From Algoriphagus limi (GTDB lineage Bacteria; Bacteroidota; Bacteroidia; Cytophagales; Cyclobacteriaceae): a stretch of DNA of 64,000 nucleotides. The stretch covers positions 25,517 through 89,516 of the forward strand of contig NZ_JANWGH010000004.1 of the NCBI RefSeq assembly GCF_024919275.1, written 5' to 3'. The translations under genes were made by a program, and so were the position numbers. The notes beneath the pieces were generated by a model. The model was not told where the DNA came from. It did not search any database and saw nothing but the letters and a program-made list of their open reading frames with translations. This document shows, piece after piece, positions 53,873-63,022 of the stretch (its first letter is position 1; the number at the start of each line of letters is the position of its first letter).

Positions 53873-55108
53873 ATGAGTATACTGATTCGCATTCGACTTT
53901 CCTTAATGATGTTTTTGGAGTTTTTCGTTTGGGGATCTTGGTATGTGACAATGGGGACTTTTTTGGGTGCAAATTTGGCTGCAAAAGACCAAGAGATTTC
54001 TCTGGCATTTTCTACTCAATCAATGGGTGCCATCATTGCGCCTTTTTTGGTTGGACTGATTGCCGATCGATACTTTCATGCCCAGCGAATATTGGGTGTG
54101 ATTCATTTGGTTGGGGCTGGGTTAATGTATTTCCTATACACTAGCAGCGATTTTTCAGCCTTCTTTCCCGTCCTCCTTGCTTACATGATATTATTTATGC
54201 CCACTTTGGCATTGGTGAATTCCATTTCTTTCAACCAAATGAAAGACCCTGCAAAGGAATTTTCTACAGTGAGAGTTTGGGGAACGATAGGCTGGATTGC
54301 TGCGGGAATTCTGATAAGTGCATTCGCTTGGGACAGTCAAGATGGATTGGCTAGTGGATTATTGGAAAACACCTGGTTGATGGCAGCAATCATGTCATTG
54401 GTATTGGGAGTTTTCAGTTTTACGCTTCCGGCTACTCCTCCTAAAGCCAAGAGTAGCGAAAAAGTCAAACTCTCAGAGTTATTGGGGCTGGATGCGCTGG
54501 CCTTACTGAAAAATAAAAACTACGCGATTTTCTTTTTGAGTTCGGTATTGATTTGTATCCCTTTGGCATTCTATTACCAAAATGCGAGTCCGTTTTTAAC
54601 CGAGATTGGAGTAGAAAACTCCACAGGAAAAATGACTATTGGGCAGATTTCAGAAGTTTTATTCATGCTCGCTTTGCCCATTTTCTTTTCAAGATTTGGA
54701 ATCAAGAAAACCTTGATTGTGGCTATGCTCGCATGGGCTGTTCGTTATGTGTTTTTCGCCTATGGTGATACCAATGAGGGTGTTTGGCTTTTGTTAGTAG
54801 GGATTGCACTTCATGGTATTTGCTATGATTTTTTCTTTGTCAGCGGGCAGATATACACCGATGCGCATGCTGGAGAAAAATTCAAATCCTCCGCTCAAGG
54901 ACTTATAACTTTGGCCACTTATGGAGTAGGGATGTTGATTGGATTTTGGGCAGCAGGCCAAATTTCCAATAATTTCTTGATCGATGACCGCATGCACGAC
55001 TGGCAGTCAATTTGGTTGATTCCAGCTGGTATTTCCGTGATCGTTTTACTATTTTTCACATCCTTTTTCAAAAAAGAAGAAATCAAAACCCCAAATAACC
55101 CATCATGA
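53873..55108 (+). CDS. MFS transporter, NupG/nucleoside-H+ symporter type
   Basis: 411 residues, about 12 membrane segments. N-terminus RIRLSLMMFLEFFVWGSWYV and then MGTFLGANL, IAPFLVGLIADRYFHAQRIL, STVRVWGTIGWIAAG are the NupG/XapB-like family pattern. In Bacteroidota these permeases often accompany sugar-dehydrogenase clusters, so the substrate may be an oxidised sugar rather than a nucleoside; that is inference. It leads the rightward operon and overlaps the next gene by 4 bases (ATGA at 55105). Confidence 0.88.
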   Translation: MSILIRIRLSLMMFLEFFVWGSWYVTMGTFLGANLAAKDQEISLAFSTQSMGAIIAPFLVGLIADRYFHAQRILGVIHLVGAGLMYFLYTSSDFSAFFPVLLAYMILFMPTLALVNSISFNQMKDPAKEFSTVRVWGTIGWIAAGILISAFAWDSQDGLASGLLENTWLMAAIMSLVLGVFSFTLPATPPKAKSSEKVKLSELLGLDALALLKNKNYAIFFLSSVLICIPLAFYYQNASPFLTEIGVENSTGKMTIGQISEVLFMLALPIFFSRFGIKKTLIVAMLAWAVRYVFFAYGDTNEGVWLLLVGIALHGICYDFFFVSGQIYTDAHAGEKFKSSAQGLITLATYGVGMLIGFWAAGQISNNFLIDDRMHDWQSIWLIPAGISVIVLLFFTSFFKKEEIKTPNNPS

Positions 55109-55983
55109 CCAAACCTATCAACCACGGCCGAAGAGAGTCCTTCAAGAAAGTATTATTAGGAGGCGCTGCTCTTGGAACACTCAGTTCCTTTGATTTTGAA
55201 GAAAAGAAAGTTCCTGCTCTGAAAGGGAATATCAATCATGGGGTTTGCCTATGGTCTATGCGTCCGCTTTCCCTCGAGGAACTTTGTATCGGAGCAAAAA
55301 AGCTGGGAGTTCAAGGTGTCGATATAGTCGGGCCTGATGCTTATCCTACTTTGCAGAAGTATGGGCTACAATGCTCCATGTCTAATGGAGCTGAAATCTC
55401 AATAGCTGATGGCTGGAATGATCCTCAATTTCATGATCAATTGGTCAAAAACTATGAGGAGGTGATTCCAATCGTTGCTAAAAATGGCTATACCAATTTG
55501 ATTGCTTTTTCTGGTAACCGAAGAGGAATGGATGATGAAACTGGTCTGAAGAATTGTGAAGCAGGTCTGAAACGGATTATGCCCCTAGCTGAAAAACATG
55601 GGGTTGTTATTCAAATGGAATTGCTCAACAGCAAAGTGGATCATAAGGATTATATGTGTGATAAGTCCCCTTGGGGAATTGAGCTATGCAAACGAATCGA
55701 CAGTGAAAATTTCAAATTGCTTTTTGATATCTACCATATGCAGATTGATGAAGGAGATATTATTCGCACGATCAAAAACAATCATCAGTACTTTGGGCAT
55801 TATCATACTGCTGGAAATCCAGGAAGACATGAATTAGATGATGAACAGGAAATCTATTATCCTGCCATCATGAAAGCGATTGTAGAAACGGGTTACAAAG
55901 GCTTCGTTTCACATGAGTTTGTACCAAAACAAGAAGATAAAATTGCTGCCTTGCAACAGGCAATAGAAGTTTGTGATGTTTAA
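55105..55983 (+). CDS. Hydroxypyruvate isomerase-like TIM barrel with Tat-like leader
   Basis: 292 residues. The N-terminus HGRRESFKKVLLGGAALG is a twin-arginine-type leader (R-R-E-S-F-K). Metal-site residues: MELLN (Glu), LLFDIYHMQ (Asp, His), GHYHTAGNPGRHEL (His, His) and SHEF (His, Glu), as in the Hyi/AP endonuclease-2 superfamily. Closest family: hydroxypyruvate isomerase-like. Export would place a sugar isomerase in the periplasm beside the GMC dehydrogenase. Overlaps the permease gene by 4 bases. Confidence 0.85.
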   Translation: MTKPINHGRRESFKKVLLGGAALGTLSSFDFEEKKVPALKGNINHGVCLWSMRPLSLEELCIGAKKLGVQGVDIVGPDAYPTLQKYGLQCSMSNGAEISIADGWNDPQFHDQLVKNYEEVIPIVAKNGYTNLIAFSGNRRGMDDETGLKNCEAGLKRIMPLAEKHGVVIQMELLNSKVDHKDYMCDKSPWGIELCKRIDSENFKLLFDIYHMQIDEGDIIRTIKNNHQYFGHYHTAGNPGRHELDDEQEIYYPAIMKAIVETGYKGFVSHEFVPKQEDKIAALQQAIEVCDV

Positions 55984-56008
55984 AACTAATTAACCAAAAA
56001 CCATATTT

Positions 56009-57688
56009 ATGGCAAACGAGAAGTATGACGCGATTGTAGTTGGGTCAGGAATTAGTGGCGGATGGGCTGCTAAAGAGTTGACAGAAAAGGGGCTGAAAGT
56101 ATTGCTCCTGGAGCGGGGACCAAACGTCGAGCATGTGAAGGATTACAAGACCGCTACGCTCCCACCATGGGAGGTTCCTCATAGAGGGCGAAGAACTCAA
56201 GAAATGCTTGAAAACCATCCCAATTTGAGAAGGGATTATGTGTTGAACGAGTTGAATTTGGATTGGTGGGCGCATGAGTCTGATTCACCCTATGTTGAGG
56301 AAAAGCCATTCACATGGTTTAGAGGCTATCAGGTAGGAGGTCGTTCGCTTCTTTGGGGAAGACAGTCCTACAGATGGGCTGATGTTGATTTTGAAGCTAA
56401 CGCGAAAGAGGGGATTGCTGTAGATTGGCCGATTCGATATAAGGACTTAGCACCATGGTATTCCTATGTAGAAAAATTCGCGGGTATTTCTGGAAATAGA
56501 GATGGATTGGATATTCTACCTGATGGTGAATTTATGCCTCCTATGCCGATGAACTGTGTTGAAAAAGATGCAGTGGAGCGAATCAAAAAGCATTACAAAG
56601 GTGCTAGAAATTGGATCATGGGTAGACCTGCCAATATCACCCAACCACTTCCTGGAAGGGTAGGTTGTCAATATCGAAATAAATGTTCTCTAGGTTGTCC
56701 TTTCGGAGGATACTTTAGTACGCAAGCTTCAACCTTGCCTGCTGCTGTAGCAACTGGGAATTTGACACTTCGTCCATGGTCTATCGTAAGAAGATTGATT
56801 TATGACAAAGACACCCAAAAAGCTACTGGCGTAGAAGTATTGGATGCTGAAACCAATCAGACCGTCGAATACGATGCGCGAATCATTTTCCTTTGTGCTT
56901 CCGCTTTCAACTCCACGGCTATTTTGATGCGTTCTGCGACTGATATCTGGCCTGGAGGTTTGGGTTCAAGTTCTGGTGAATTGGGACATAACGTCATGGA
57001 CCATCACTTTAGACTTGGCGCAAGAGGAACAATCGAAGGATATGAGGATAAGTATTACTTCGGAAGAAGACCTACAGGTTTGTATATCCCTCGATTCCGA
57101 AACCTTAATGGAGAAAAGAGAGATTACTTGCGTGGATTTGGATATCAAGGAGGGGCGAGCCGAAGCGGTTGGAACCGTGATGTAGCTGAGTTGAACTTTG
57201 GTGCACCAATGAAAGATGCGCTTACCAAGCCAGGGCCATGGAGCATTGGTTTCACAGCATTCGGTGAAATTCTTCCTTATCATGACAATCATATCCGCTT
57301 GAGTGATACGGTGAAAGATAAGTGGGGTATGGAAGCTTTGGTTATGAACGCCGAGATCAAAGAGAATGAGCTCAACATGCGGAAGGATATGATGGCTGAT
57401 GCAGCCGAAATGTTGGAAGTTGCTGGGTTCAAGGATATTCAGACTTACGATGCTGGATATACCTTCGGTCAAGGTATTCACGAAATGGGTACTGCTAGAA
57501 TGGGGAGTGATCCAAAAACCTCAGTATTGAATGGTAATAACCAAGTTTGGGATGCGAAGAACGTGTTTGTTACTGATGGAGCTTGTATGACATCCGCAGC
57601 AGCACAAAATCCATCTTTAACCTACATGGCTTTGACTGCTCGAGCTGCGAGTTTCGCTGTGGAGGAAATGAAAAAACAAAATCTCTAA
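56009..57688 (+). CDS. GMC family oxidoreductase (FAD-dependent sugar dehydrogenase-like)
   Basis: 559 residues. FAD dinucleotide motif GSGISGG at 12-18, GGRSLLWGRQSYRW for the second FAD contact, a Cys-rich segment CQYRNKCSLGCPFGG, and the catalytic His491 in GIHEMGTARMG followed by SAAAQNPSLTYMALTARA. This layout is that of gluconate/glucoside-3-dehydrogenase large subunits, which have no signal peptide of their own and are exported bound to a Tat-type small subunit. That partner is the next gene. Electron acceptor is probably the lipoprotein cytochrome c encoded 4.6 kb away on the other strand. Confidence 0.92.
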   Translation: MANEKYDAIVVGSGISGGWAAKELTEKGLKVLLLERGPNVEHVKDYKTATLPPWEVPHRGRRTQEMLENHPNLRRDYVLNELNLDWWAHESDSPYVEEKPFTWFRGYQVGGRSLLWGRQSYRWADVDFEANAKEGIAVDWPIRYKDLAPWYSYVEKFAGISGNRDGLDILPDGEFMPPMPMNCVEKDAVERIKKHYKGARNWIMGRPANITQPLPGRVGCQYRNKCSLGCPFGGYFSTQASTLPAAVATGNLTLRPWSIVRRLIYDKDTQKATGVEVLDAETNQTVEYDARIIFLCASAFNSTAILMRSATDIWPGGLGSSSGELGHNVMDHHFRLGARGTIEGYEDKYYFGRRPTGLYIPRFRNLNGEKRDYLRGFGYQGGASRSGWNRDVAELNFGAPMKDALTKPGPWSIGFTAFGEILPYHDNHIRLSDTVKDKWGMEALVMNAEIKENELNMRKDMMADAAEMLEVAGFKDIQTYDAGYTFGQGIHEMGTARMGSDPKTSVLNGNNQVWDAKNVFVTDGACMTSAAAQNPSLTYMALTARAASFAVEEMKKQNL

Positions 57689-57706
57689 CTGTTGAAAAAA
57701 GAAACC

Positions 57707-58264
57707 ATGAATATGAATAGAAGAGAAGCACTCAAAAGTGTGGTGCTTATGATGGGTGGAACTATGGTCGGAGCGACAGCTATTCTGACTGGGTGTGCCC
57801 CTGAAAATCAAATTGAAGGTCTCAATTTCAGCCCTGATGATATTGCTTTCTTGGATGAATTGGGAGATACGATCATACCTGAAACGGATACGCCTGGAGC
57901 AAAAGCTGCTGGAATTGGTGCCTTTATGGTCATGATGGTAAAAGATACCTATGATGAAGCCCAGCAAAAGGCTTTTGTCGATGGTTTGAATATGATTCGC
58001 AAAGATTTTAAAGCATCAAAAGGAGCGGACTTTATGGGAGCTAGTGCTGAGGATAGATTAGCTTATCTCAATGAATTGTATGAGCAATATAAATCTTCTC
58101 CTCAACGGGAGCCTCAGGTAATCAATATGCTTCGTGACTTGACTGTTTTGGGATACTTTACTTCTGAAATTGGCGCAACCCAAGCTTTGAATTATGTGGA
58201 AGTTCCGGGAAGATATGATGGATGTATTGACCTGAAACCTGGAGATAAGGCATATGCCATTTAA
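57707..58264 (+). CDS. Gluconate 2-dehydrogenase subunit 3 family protein (GMC partner)
   Basis: 185 residues starting at ATG 57707 (MNMNRREALK); the in-frame TTG at 57692 is less likely and ATG 57713 is also possible. N-R-R-E-A-L-K is a twin-arginine motif, then a hydrophobic stretch and a lipobox-like LTGCAPE. The rest matches the subunit-3 family: LNFSPDDIAFLDELGDTIIPETDTPGAKAA is seen as LDELGDTIIPETDTPGAKAA, with GYFTSEIGATQALNY near the end. It pilots the GMC subunit to the periplasm. It follows the GMC gene by 18 bases. Confidence 0.9.
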   Translation: MNMNRREALKSVVLMMGGTMVGATAILTGCAPENQIEGLNFSPDDIAFLDELGDTIIPETDTPGAKAAGIGAFMVMMVKDTYDEAQQKAFVDGLNMIRKDFKASKGADFMGASAEDRLAYLNELYEQYKSSPQREPQVINMLRDLTVLGYFTSEIGATQALNYVEVPGRYDGCIDLKPGDKAYAI

Positions 58265-58282
58265 ACTGATTTGATATTTACA

Positions 58283-58316
58283 AAAACACCTCTCATCTCG
58301 AGAGGTGTTTTTTTTG
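58283..58316 (+). terminator. Terminator of the rightward sugar operon
   Basis: AAAACACCTCT / AGAGGTGTTTT stem followed by T8. Confidence 0.9.
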
Positions 58317-58320
58317 TAAT

Positions 58321-59952
58321 TTATCCGAGCCAAACTTCTCGTAATGCTGTGGCTTTAGAAGCGTGGATGTGATAAGTTGGGAAAAAACGTTTTTCAGATT
58401 TTTTGATCTTGAAATGGTGATTTTCTCCGTTGAGCCGATGGATTTCAAGGCTCCCATCCTTATTAACTGATTTCACTTTATCGCCAAGTATTAAAACTTG
58501 ATAAGCAAAGCTATCAGGATGGATTTTTTTGATCTCGGAATCTTTGACAATAACACCTAAGGTATTTCGTAGAAAATCATCTTCAAATTTCTCCTCTAGG
58601 TTGAGTCCCAAAGAGGGTAGTTTTTCGATTAGATAGGGGATGATGGAATTTTTTCCTGCGATATAGGTGGTGTAAAAATCTCTTTCTTCTGAAATAGTTG
58701 GTAATTCCTGGGCTACTAAATTCCAAAAAGTGTGTTCTTGGTATCCCCGGTTATTTTTTCCAAAACGAATCCAAGCTTTTTGCATAACTGCTGCCAAAGA
58801 GGATCCATTTGCTAGAAGCATCAAGTCAATGCCTAGAGCAATCAAAGCACCATTGGCATAAATGTTTTGTTTCCGATCTGGAGCACTTGCGTGATACCCA
58901 TCTACCCAAGTGTCAAATGAGGATTCCAAAATGCTGGAATTTCTCCATCCAAAATCCTCTGAAACTCGCTGTATTGTGCTTTGAATCTTTTTTGCATAGT
59001 CTTGGGTCGAAATAACCCCGGATTTCAGAAGGTATAAATCCCCCATATAAGAGGTAATTCCCTCCAAAATCCATCCAGCTGTAGTATAATTTTCGGAGGA
59101 AAAATCATAGGGGAGTAGGTCTTTTGGCCTGATTCGGCAAACATTCCAAGCGTGGTAAAGTTCATGGCTGGAAACTCCTAACAATTCTATGAAATGCTTT
59201 TTCTGTTGGAGCTTTTCAGCAGGTCCGTATGTGATGACGGTTCCTCTTCGATGCTCAACACCGTGATAGTGCTGATAAGAAAGAAGCTGGAAGATAAAAT
59301 GATATTCATTCTCAGGAAATACACCAAAATCTTTGATCTGAGAGATGGCAATCTTTTTCAAAGCATCCAGGAATTCTTGCTTTTCAAAATGGATGGCGCC
59401 ATGAATCCAGCAATGAAAAGTGTATTCTTCGACAGAAAACTTCCAATGAGTTATTTCTTTGCATGCTAAAATGGTTGAATCTGCAACTTCCTGAAAATTC
59501 CTTACTGAATATGTTCTATCCATTCTTTCTGGCAGGGTACAAACTCGAATAGGATAGGGGAGTTTGAACTGGAATTCATAAGGGTAAATTCTAGTCCCCG
59601 AAATCTCCATGCAGCAATTCACTAGGTTTAGATAGACCTGTTGATCGTCTACCCAAGCAGAACCCGCATCCATGGTTCCAGCAAAAAACTCATAATGAAC
59701 TTTGTAGATTCCTGATTTTTCAACCTCAATTACCCAGAGTGATTTGTTTTTTTTGAAAAATGGCACTGATTCATTCTCAAATCGAACGGAAAAATTCCGA
59801 ACAAACTGAGCATAATTTGAGGGAAAATATCGGCCTGCTCGCCAGATAGGTAACTGAAGCTTAACTTTTCCCGGATAAGAAACAGGGATTTTAATCTGAA
59901 TTTGTAGATATTGCGAAGCGGGATTTTTACAGGAGATTTGGTATTGAAACAT
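58321..59952 (-). CDS. M61 family metallopeptidase (glycyl aminopeptidase-like)
   Basis: 543 residues from ATG 59952; the frame to 59973 would need TTG. N-terminal beta domain begins FQYQISCKNPASQYLQI, as in M61 family members. Zinc motif HELYHAWN (H-E-x-x-H) followed by LEGITSYMGDLYL with the third ligand Glu. A PDZ-like C-terminal domain occupies about 450-540. No signal peptide is present, so a cytoplasmic location is predicted, unlike many M61 enzymes. Convergent with the sugar operon; divergent from rpmH. Confidence 0.88.
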   Translation of the reverse strand: MFQYQISCKNPASQYLQIQIKIPVSYPGKVKLQLPIWRAGRYFPSNYAQFVRNFSVRFENESVPFFKKNKSLWVIEVEKSGIYKVHYEFFAGTMDAGSAWVDDQQVYLNLVNCCMEISGTRIYPYEFQFKLPYPIRVCTLPERMDRTYSVRNFQEVADSTILACKEITHWKFSVEEYTFHCWIHGAIHFEKQEFLDALKKIAISQIKDFGVFPENEYHFIFQLLSYQHYHGVEHRRGTVITYGPAEKLQQKKHFIELLGVSSHELYHAWNVCRIRPKDLLPYDFSSENYTTAGWILEGITSYMGDLYLLKSGVISTQDYAKKIQSTIQRVSEDFGWRNSSILESSFDTWVDGYHASAPDRKQNIYANGALIALGIDLMLLANGSSLAAVMQKAWIRFGKNNRGYQEHTFWNLVAQELPTISEERDFYTTYIAGKNSIIPYLIEKLPSLGLNLEEKFEDDFLRNTLGVIVKDSEIKKIHPDSFAYQVLILGDKVKSVNKDGSLEIHRLNGENHHFKIKKSEKRFFPTYHIHASKATALREVWLG

Positions 59953-59992
59953 CAAATAGTCAGCTAGTTTCAAACAATTATTTCACTACTTT

Positions 59993-60022
59993 TTGTAATT
60001 CGGATTTGGCTGCATATCTTTG
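59993..60022 (+). promoter_or_regulatory. Promoter of rpmH-rnpA
   Basis: TTG at 59993-59995, 19-base spacer, TATCTTTG at 60015-60022. Perfect match, 66 bases before the start. Confidence 0.85.
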
Positions 60023-60088
60023 CAGTCCTTTTTGGAGGGTAAGTCCAGAAAGACCCAATAGAAAGCAATAATATAAAGATATTCGATC

Positions 60089-60247
60089 ATGAAAAGAACA
60101 TTTCAGCCTTCCAGAAGAAAAAGAAAGAACAAGCACGGCTTCAGAGAAAGAATGTCTACTGCCAATGGTAGAAGAGTATTGAAGGCCAGAAGAGCTAAAG
60201 GAAGAAAGAAATTGACCGTTTCTTCCGAAAAAACTCTGAAGAAATAA
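60089..60247 (+). CDS. rpmH: 50S ribosomal protein bL34
   Basis: 52 residues: [20 protein letters not shown], then [20 protein letters not shown], the canonical bL34 sequence, highly basic. Too short for a typical ORF list but unmistakable. It has its own promoter and precedes rnpA by 45 bases, the classical bacterial order. Confidence 0.98.
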   Translation: MKRTFQPSRRKRKNKHGFRERMSTANGRRVLKARRAKGRKKLTVSSEKTLKK

Positions 60248-60292
60248 TTCTTGTCCAGAATTCGTATGTTGCATGTGATTTGATTCCTTGCA

Positions 60293-60682
60293 ATGAATTT
60301 CAGACTTCCGAAAACTGAAAGGCTTCACAGCCAAAAATCTATCAAGGAACTTTTTGACAAAGGTTCCTCTTTTTTTTTATACCCTTTCAAGGTCTTATAC
60401 CTAGTAAAAGATCTTGAAGAGCATTCTTCTGCTCCGAATCAAATCTTGTTTTCTGTTTCTAAAAGGAAGATCAAAAAAGCAACTGGAAGGAATTTGATGA
60501 AGCGAAGAATGCGGGAAGCTTACCGGATTAACAAACATTTGCTTTCAAACTCTTCAAGACAATTATTTATTGGTTTACTTTATGTCTCTTCCGAGGCTAT
60601 GGATTTTAAGTCCTTGGAAGAAAAGACCAAAAAAGTTCTTGAGAGAATTTATTCAGAAGTAAAAAATCAGCCACATGAATAA
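60293..60682 (+). CDS. rnpA: Ribonuclease P protein component
   Basis: 129 residues. FRLPKTERLHSQKSIKELF at the N-terminus and the RNR signature ATGRNLMKRRMREAYR near residue 66-81. Binds the RNase P RNA and helps cleave 5' leaders of tRNA precursors. The spacing of domains is normal. It overlaps the next gene by 8 bases, so S41 protease expression may be coupled to rnpA. YidD and YidC do not follow here. Confidence 0.95.
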   Translation: MNFRLPKTERLHSQKSIKELFDKGSSFFLYPFKVLYLVKDLEEHSSAPNQILFSVSKRKIKKATGRNLMKRRMREAYRINKHLLSNSSRQLFIGLLYVSSEAMDFKSLEEKTKKVLERIYSEVKNQPHE

Positions 60683-62336
60683 AATAAATAAGTCGCGTTG
60701 GATTCCAGTTTTGGCAGTAGCCTTTCTTTTGACTGCCACGGTAGCTTTTTCAGTTAAAAATGACCGGCTTTTCGAAATCGCCAAGAACATAGACATATTT
60801 GCGACACTCGTAAGAGAATTGGACTCATATTATGTGGATGAAATTGATCCAGATAGATTGGTGGGGGTTGGAATTCAGGCGATGCTAGAAGAATTGGATC
60901 CATACACCGAGTATATTCCAGAAGAAGAATCTGATGAATTCAGATTGATGACCACCGGAGAATATGGTGGAATCGGAGCTTTGATTGGCTCAAGAGGAGA
61001 GGGGAGCATGATTTTGATGCCTTATACTGGTTTCCCCGCTCAAAATGCAGGACTTAAAATCGCCGATAAAATTTTGATGGTTGATACCACTGACGTGGTG
61101 GGTAAAAACACATCTCAAGTTTCTGAATTATTGAAGGGGCCAGAAAATACGCCTGTTAAGGTAAAAGTGCTTCGAGATAAGGATACTTTGAGTTTTGAAT
61201 TAGTCCGGAAGAAAATTTCTCTCAAGAATGTGCCATACTATGGAAAACTTGATGAAAAAACCGGCTATATCAAGCTTTCTGATTTTACCACTAATGCGTC
61301 TTCGGAAGTTCGAAATGCCTTGGTGGATCTTAAATCACAAGGAATCGATAAACTGGTTTTAGATCTTCGTGATAATCCAGGCGGATTGCTTTCTGAGGCG
61401 GTAGAGATTGTAAACCTCTTTATTCCAAAGGGAAAAGAGGTTGTCAAAACCATCGGAAAAATTGAAAATGTAAATCATACTTATAAGACAACCAAGACTC
61501 CAGTGGATAAAAATATCCCATTGGTTGTTTTGATAAATGAACGTAGTGCCTCTGCTTCCGAGATTGTCGCTGGAGCTTTGCAAGACTATGATCGGGCAGT
61601 GCTAGTAGGCAGGAAGTCTTTTGGGAAAGGATTGGTTCAGACTACCATTCCACTGACTTACAATGCACAGATGAAAGTGACTACTGCCAAATATTACATT
61701 CCGAGTGGAAGATGTATTCAGGCTATTGATTATGCAGTAAGTAGAGAAGAGGGAGAGATTTATTCAGTACCTGACTCTTTGCGCAAGGAATTTAAAACCC
61801 AAAATGGTAGAACTGTTTTGGATGGGGCGGGAATTGAGCCTGATGAGACTATCCCTGCTCCTAAGTATGCTCCAATTACTTACAGTTTGGTAGCAGGTAA
61901 CCATGTGTTTGACTATGCAACCCAGTTTTTCTATCAACATGAGGATATTGGGGAAATCGAAAAGTTTGAGTTAGCAGATTCAGAGTATGAAAAGTTTGTT
62001 ACTTGGTTGTCAGATAGAGATTATGATTACACCACTTATTTAGAAAAGTCGGTGGAGGATATGAAAAAATTGGCAGAGCTGACTCCTTATTATGATGAGA
62101 TTAAAGAGCAGGTAGAAGCCCTTGAGTCCAGAATCATGCATAGCAAGGAGCAAGACCTGATTAATTATAAGGAGGAGATTGAAAAAGTCCTTCGAGAAGA
62201 AATTGTGTCAAGATATTATTTCCAAGAAGGAATGATTCAGGCGGGTCTTCAAAAAGATGCAGTTGTTGAAAAAGCAAAAGAGCTTTTGATCGAACCGAAA
62301 AATATCCAGTTAATCCTAACGGCTAAGTCTGAATAA
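60675..62336 (+). CDS. S41 family C-terminal processing peptidase
   Basis: 553 residues. N-terminal signal anchor (WIPVLAVAFLLTATVAFSV), a PDZ domain (about 85-180), and the S41 domain with LRDNPGGLLSEAV, nucleophile in INERSASASEIVAGAL and Lys in RKSFGKGLVQTTI. C-terminal helical tail of about 130 residues, acidic. It is a paralogue of the enzyme at 36.3-37.9 kb but stands in a different operon (rnpA, tsaB). Periplasmic tail-specific protease. Confidence 0.93.
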   Translation: MNKINKSRWIPVLAVAFLLTATVAFSVKNDRLFEIAKNIDIFATLVRELDSYYVDEIDPDRLVGVGIQAMLEELDPYTEYIPEEESDEFRLMTTGEYGGIGALIGSRGEGSMILMPYTGFPAQNAGLKIADKILMVDTTDVVGKNTSQVSELLKGPENTPVKVKVLRDKDTLSFELVRKKISLKNVPYYGKLDEKTGYIKLSDFTTNASSEVRNALVDLKSQGIDKLVLDLRDNPGGLLSEAVEIVNLFIPKGKEVVKTIGKIENVNHTYKTTKTPVDKNIPLVVLINERSASASEIVAGALQDYDRAVLVGRKSFGKGLVQTTIPLTYNAQMKVTTAKYYIPSGRCIQAIDYAVSREEGEIYSVPDSLRKEFKTQNGRTVLDGAGIEPDETIPAPKYAPITYSLVAGNHVFDYATQFFYQHEDIGEIEKFELADSEYEKFVTWLSDRDYDYTTYLEKSVEDMKKLAELTPYYDEIKEQVEALESRIMHSKEQDLINYKEEIEKVLREEIVSRYYFQEGMIQAGLQKDAVVEKAKELLIEPKNIQLILTAKSE

Positions 62337-63022
62337 TGTCCTTGATCCTTTCATTGGAAACAAGTACCGATATCTGTTCGGTAGCTTTACATAAAGAAGG
62401 GGTTTTGCTTTCCGAGAAAACCATCCGTGAGGAAGGTGCGCATTCAAGGTTGCTTCCAGAACTTATGGATCAAGTTATGATGAAAGGTGGGTTCGAGTTG
62501 AAGCATTTAGATGCCGTCGCTGTTTCAGGAGGTCCCGGTTCTTACACAGGTTTGAGAATTGGAGTCTCTACTGCCAAAGGACTAGCTTTTGCTTTGGGAA
62601 TTCCGTTGATTTCTGTGGATACACTGCAAGCTATGGCAGTTCAGGCTTGGAGACAGAACCCTAAAGCTATCGTCGTTTCTATGTTGGATGCTAGACGTAT
62701 GGAGGTTTTTCGAGAGATTTTTGGTCCATCCGGAGAAGTATTGGAGCCCATTGCTGCAGAAATCCTAGATGAGAATTCCTTTTCATCTTGGTTAAGCAAA
62801 TCAGAACTGTATTTCGTAGGAAATGCTAATCAAAAAGCCAAAGAGGTGATTACGAGTTCGCGAGCTATCTTTTTGGATGTATTTCCAAATTCAAGTTCGG
62901 TAGGAGAAATTGCCTGGAGAAAATTTCAAAACGAGGATTTTGAAGATGTGGCCTATTTTACTCCGAATTATTTGAAGGAGTTTCGGGTTTTGAAGAGTAA
63001 GAAAAATCCTTTTGCAGTATGA
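62336..63022 (+). CDS. tsaB: tRNA threonylcarbamoyladenosine biosynthesis protein TsaB
   Basis: 228 residues of ASKHA fold: SLETSTDICSVALHKEG, GAHSRLLPELMDQV, SGGPGSYTGLRIGVSTAKGL, VVSMLDARRMEVF. TsaB is the scaffold partner of TsaD in making t6A on ANN-decoding tRNAs. Its start overlaps the previous stop (TAATG) and its end overlaps DUF2480 by 4 bases. TsaD is not in this window. Confidence 0.95.
   Translation: MSLILSLETSTDICSVALHKEGVLLSEKTIREEGAHSRLLPELMDQVMMKGGFELKHLDAVAVSGGPGSYTGLRIGVSTAKGLAFALGIPLISVDTLQAMAVQAWRQNPKAIVVSMLDARRMEVFREIFGPSGEVLEPIAAEILDENSFSSWLSKSELYFVGNANQKAKEVITSSRAIFLDVFPNSSSVGEIAWRKFQNEDFEDVAYFTPNYLKEFRVLKSKKNPFAV

Noticed and set aside
60015..60682. Replication origin near rpmH-rnpA
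   Set aside because: rpmH-rnpA lies by the origin in many bacteria, but no dnaA, dnaN or DnaA-box cluster is visible here.
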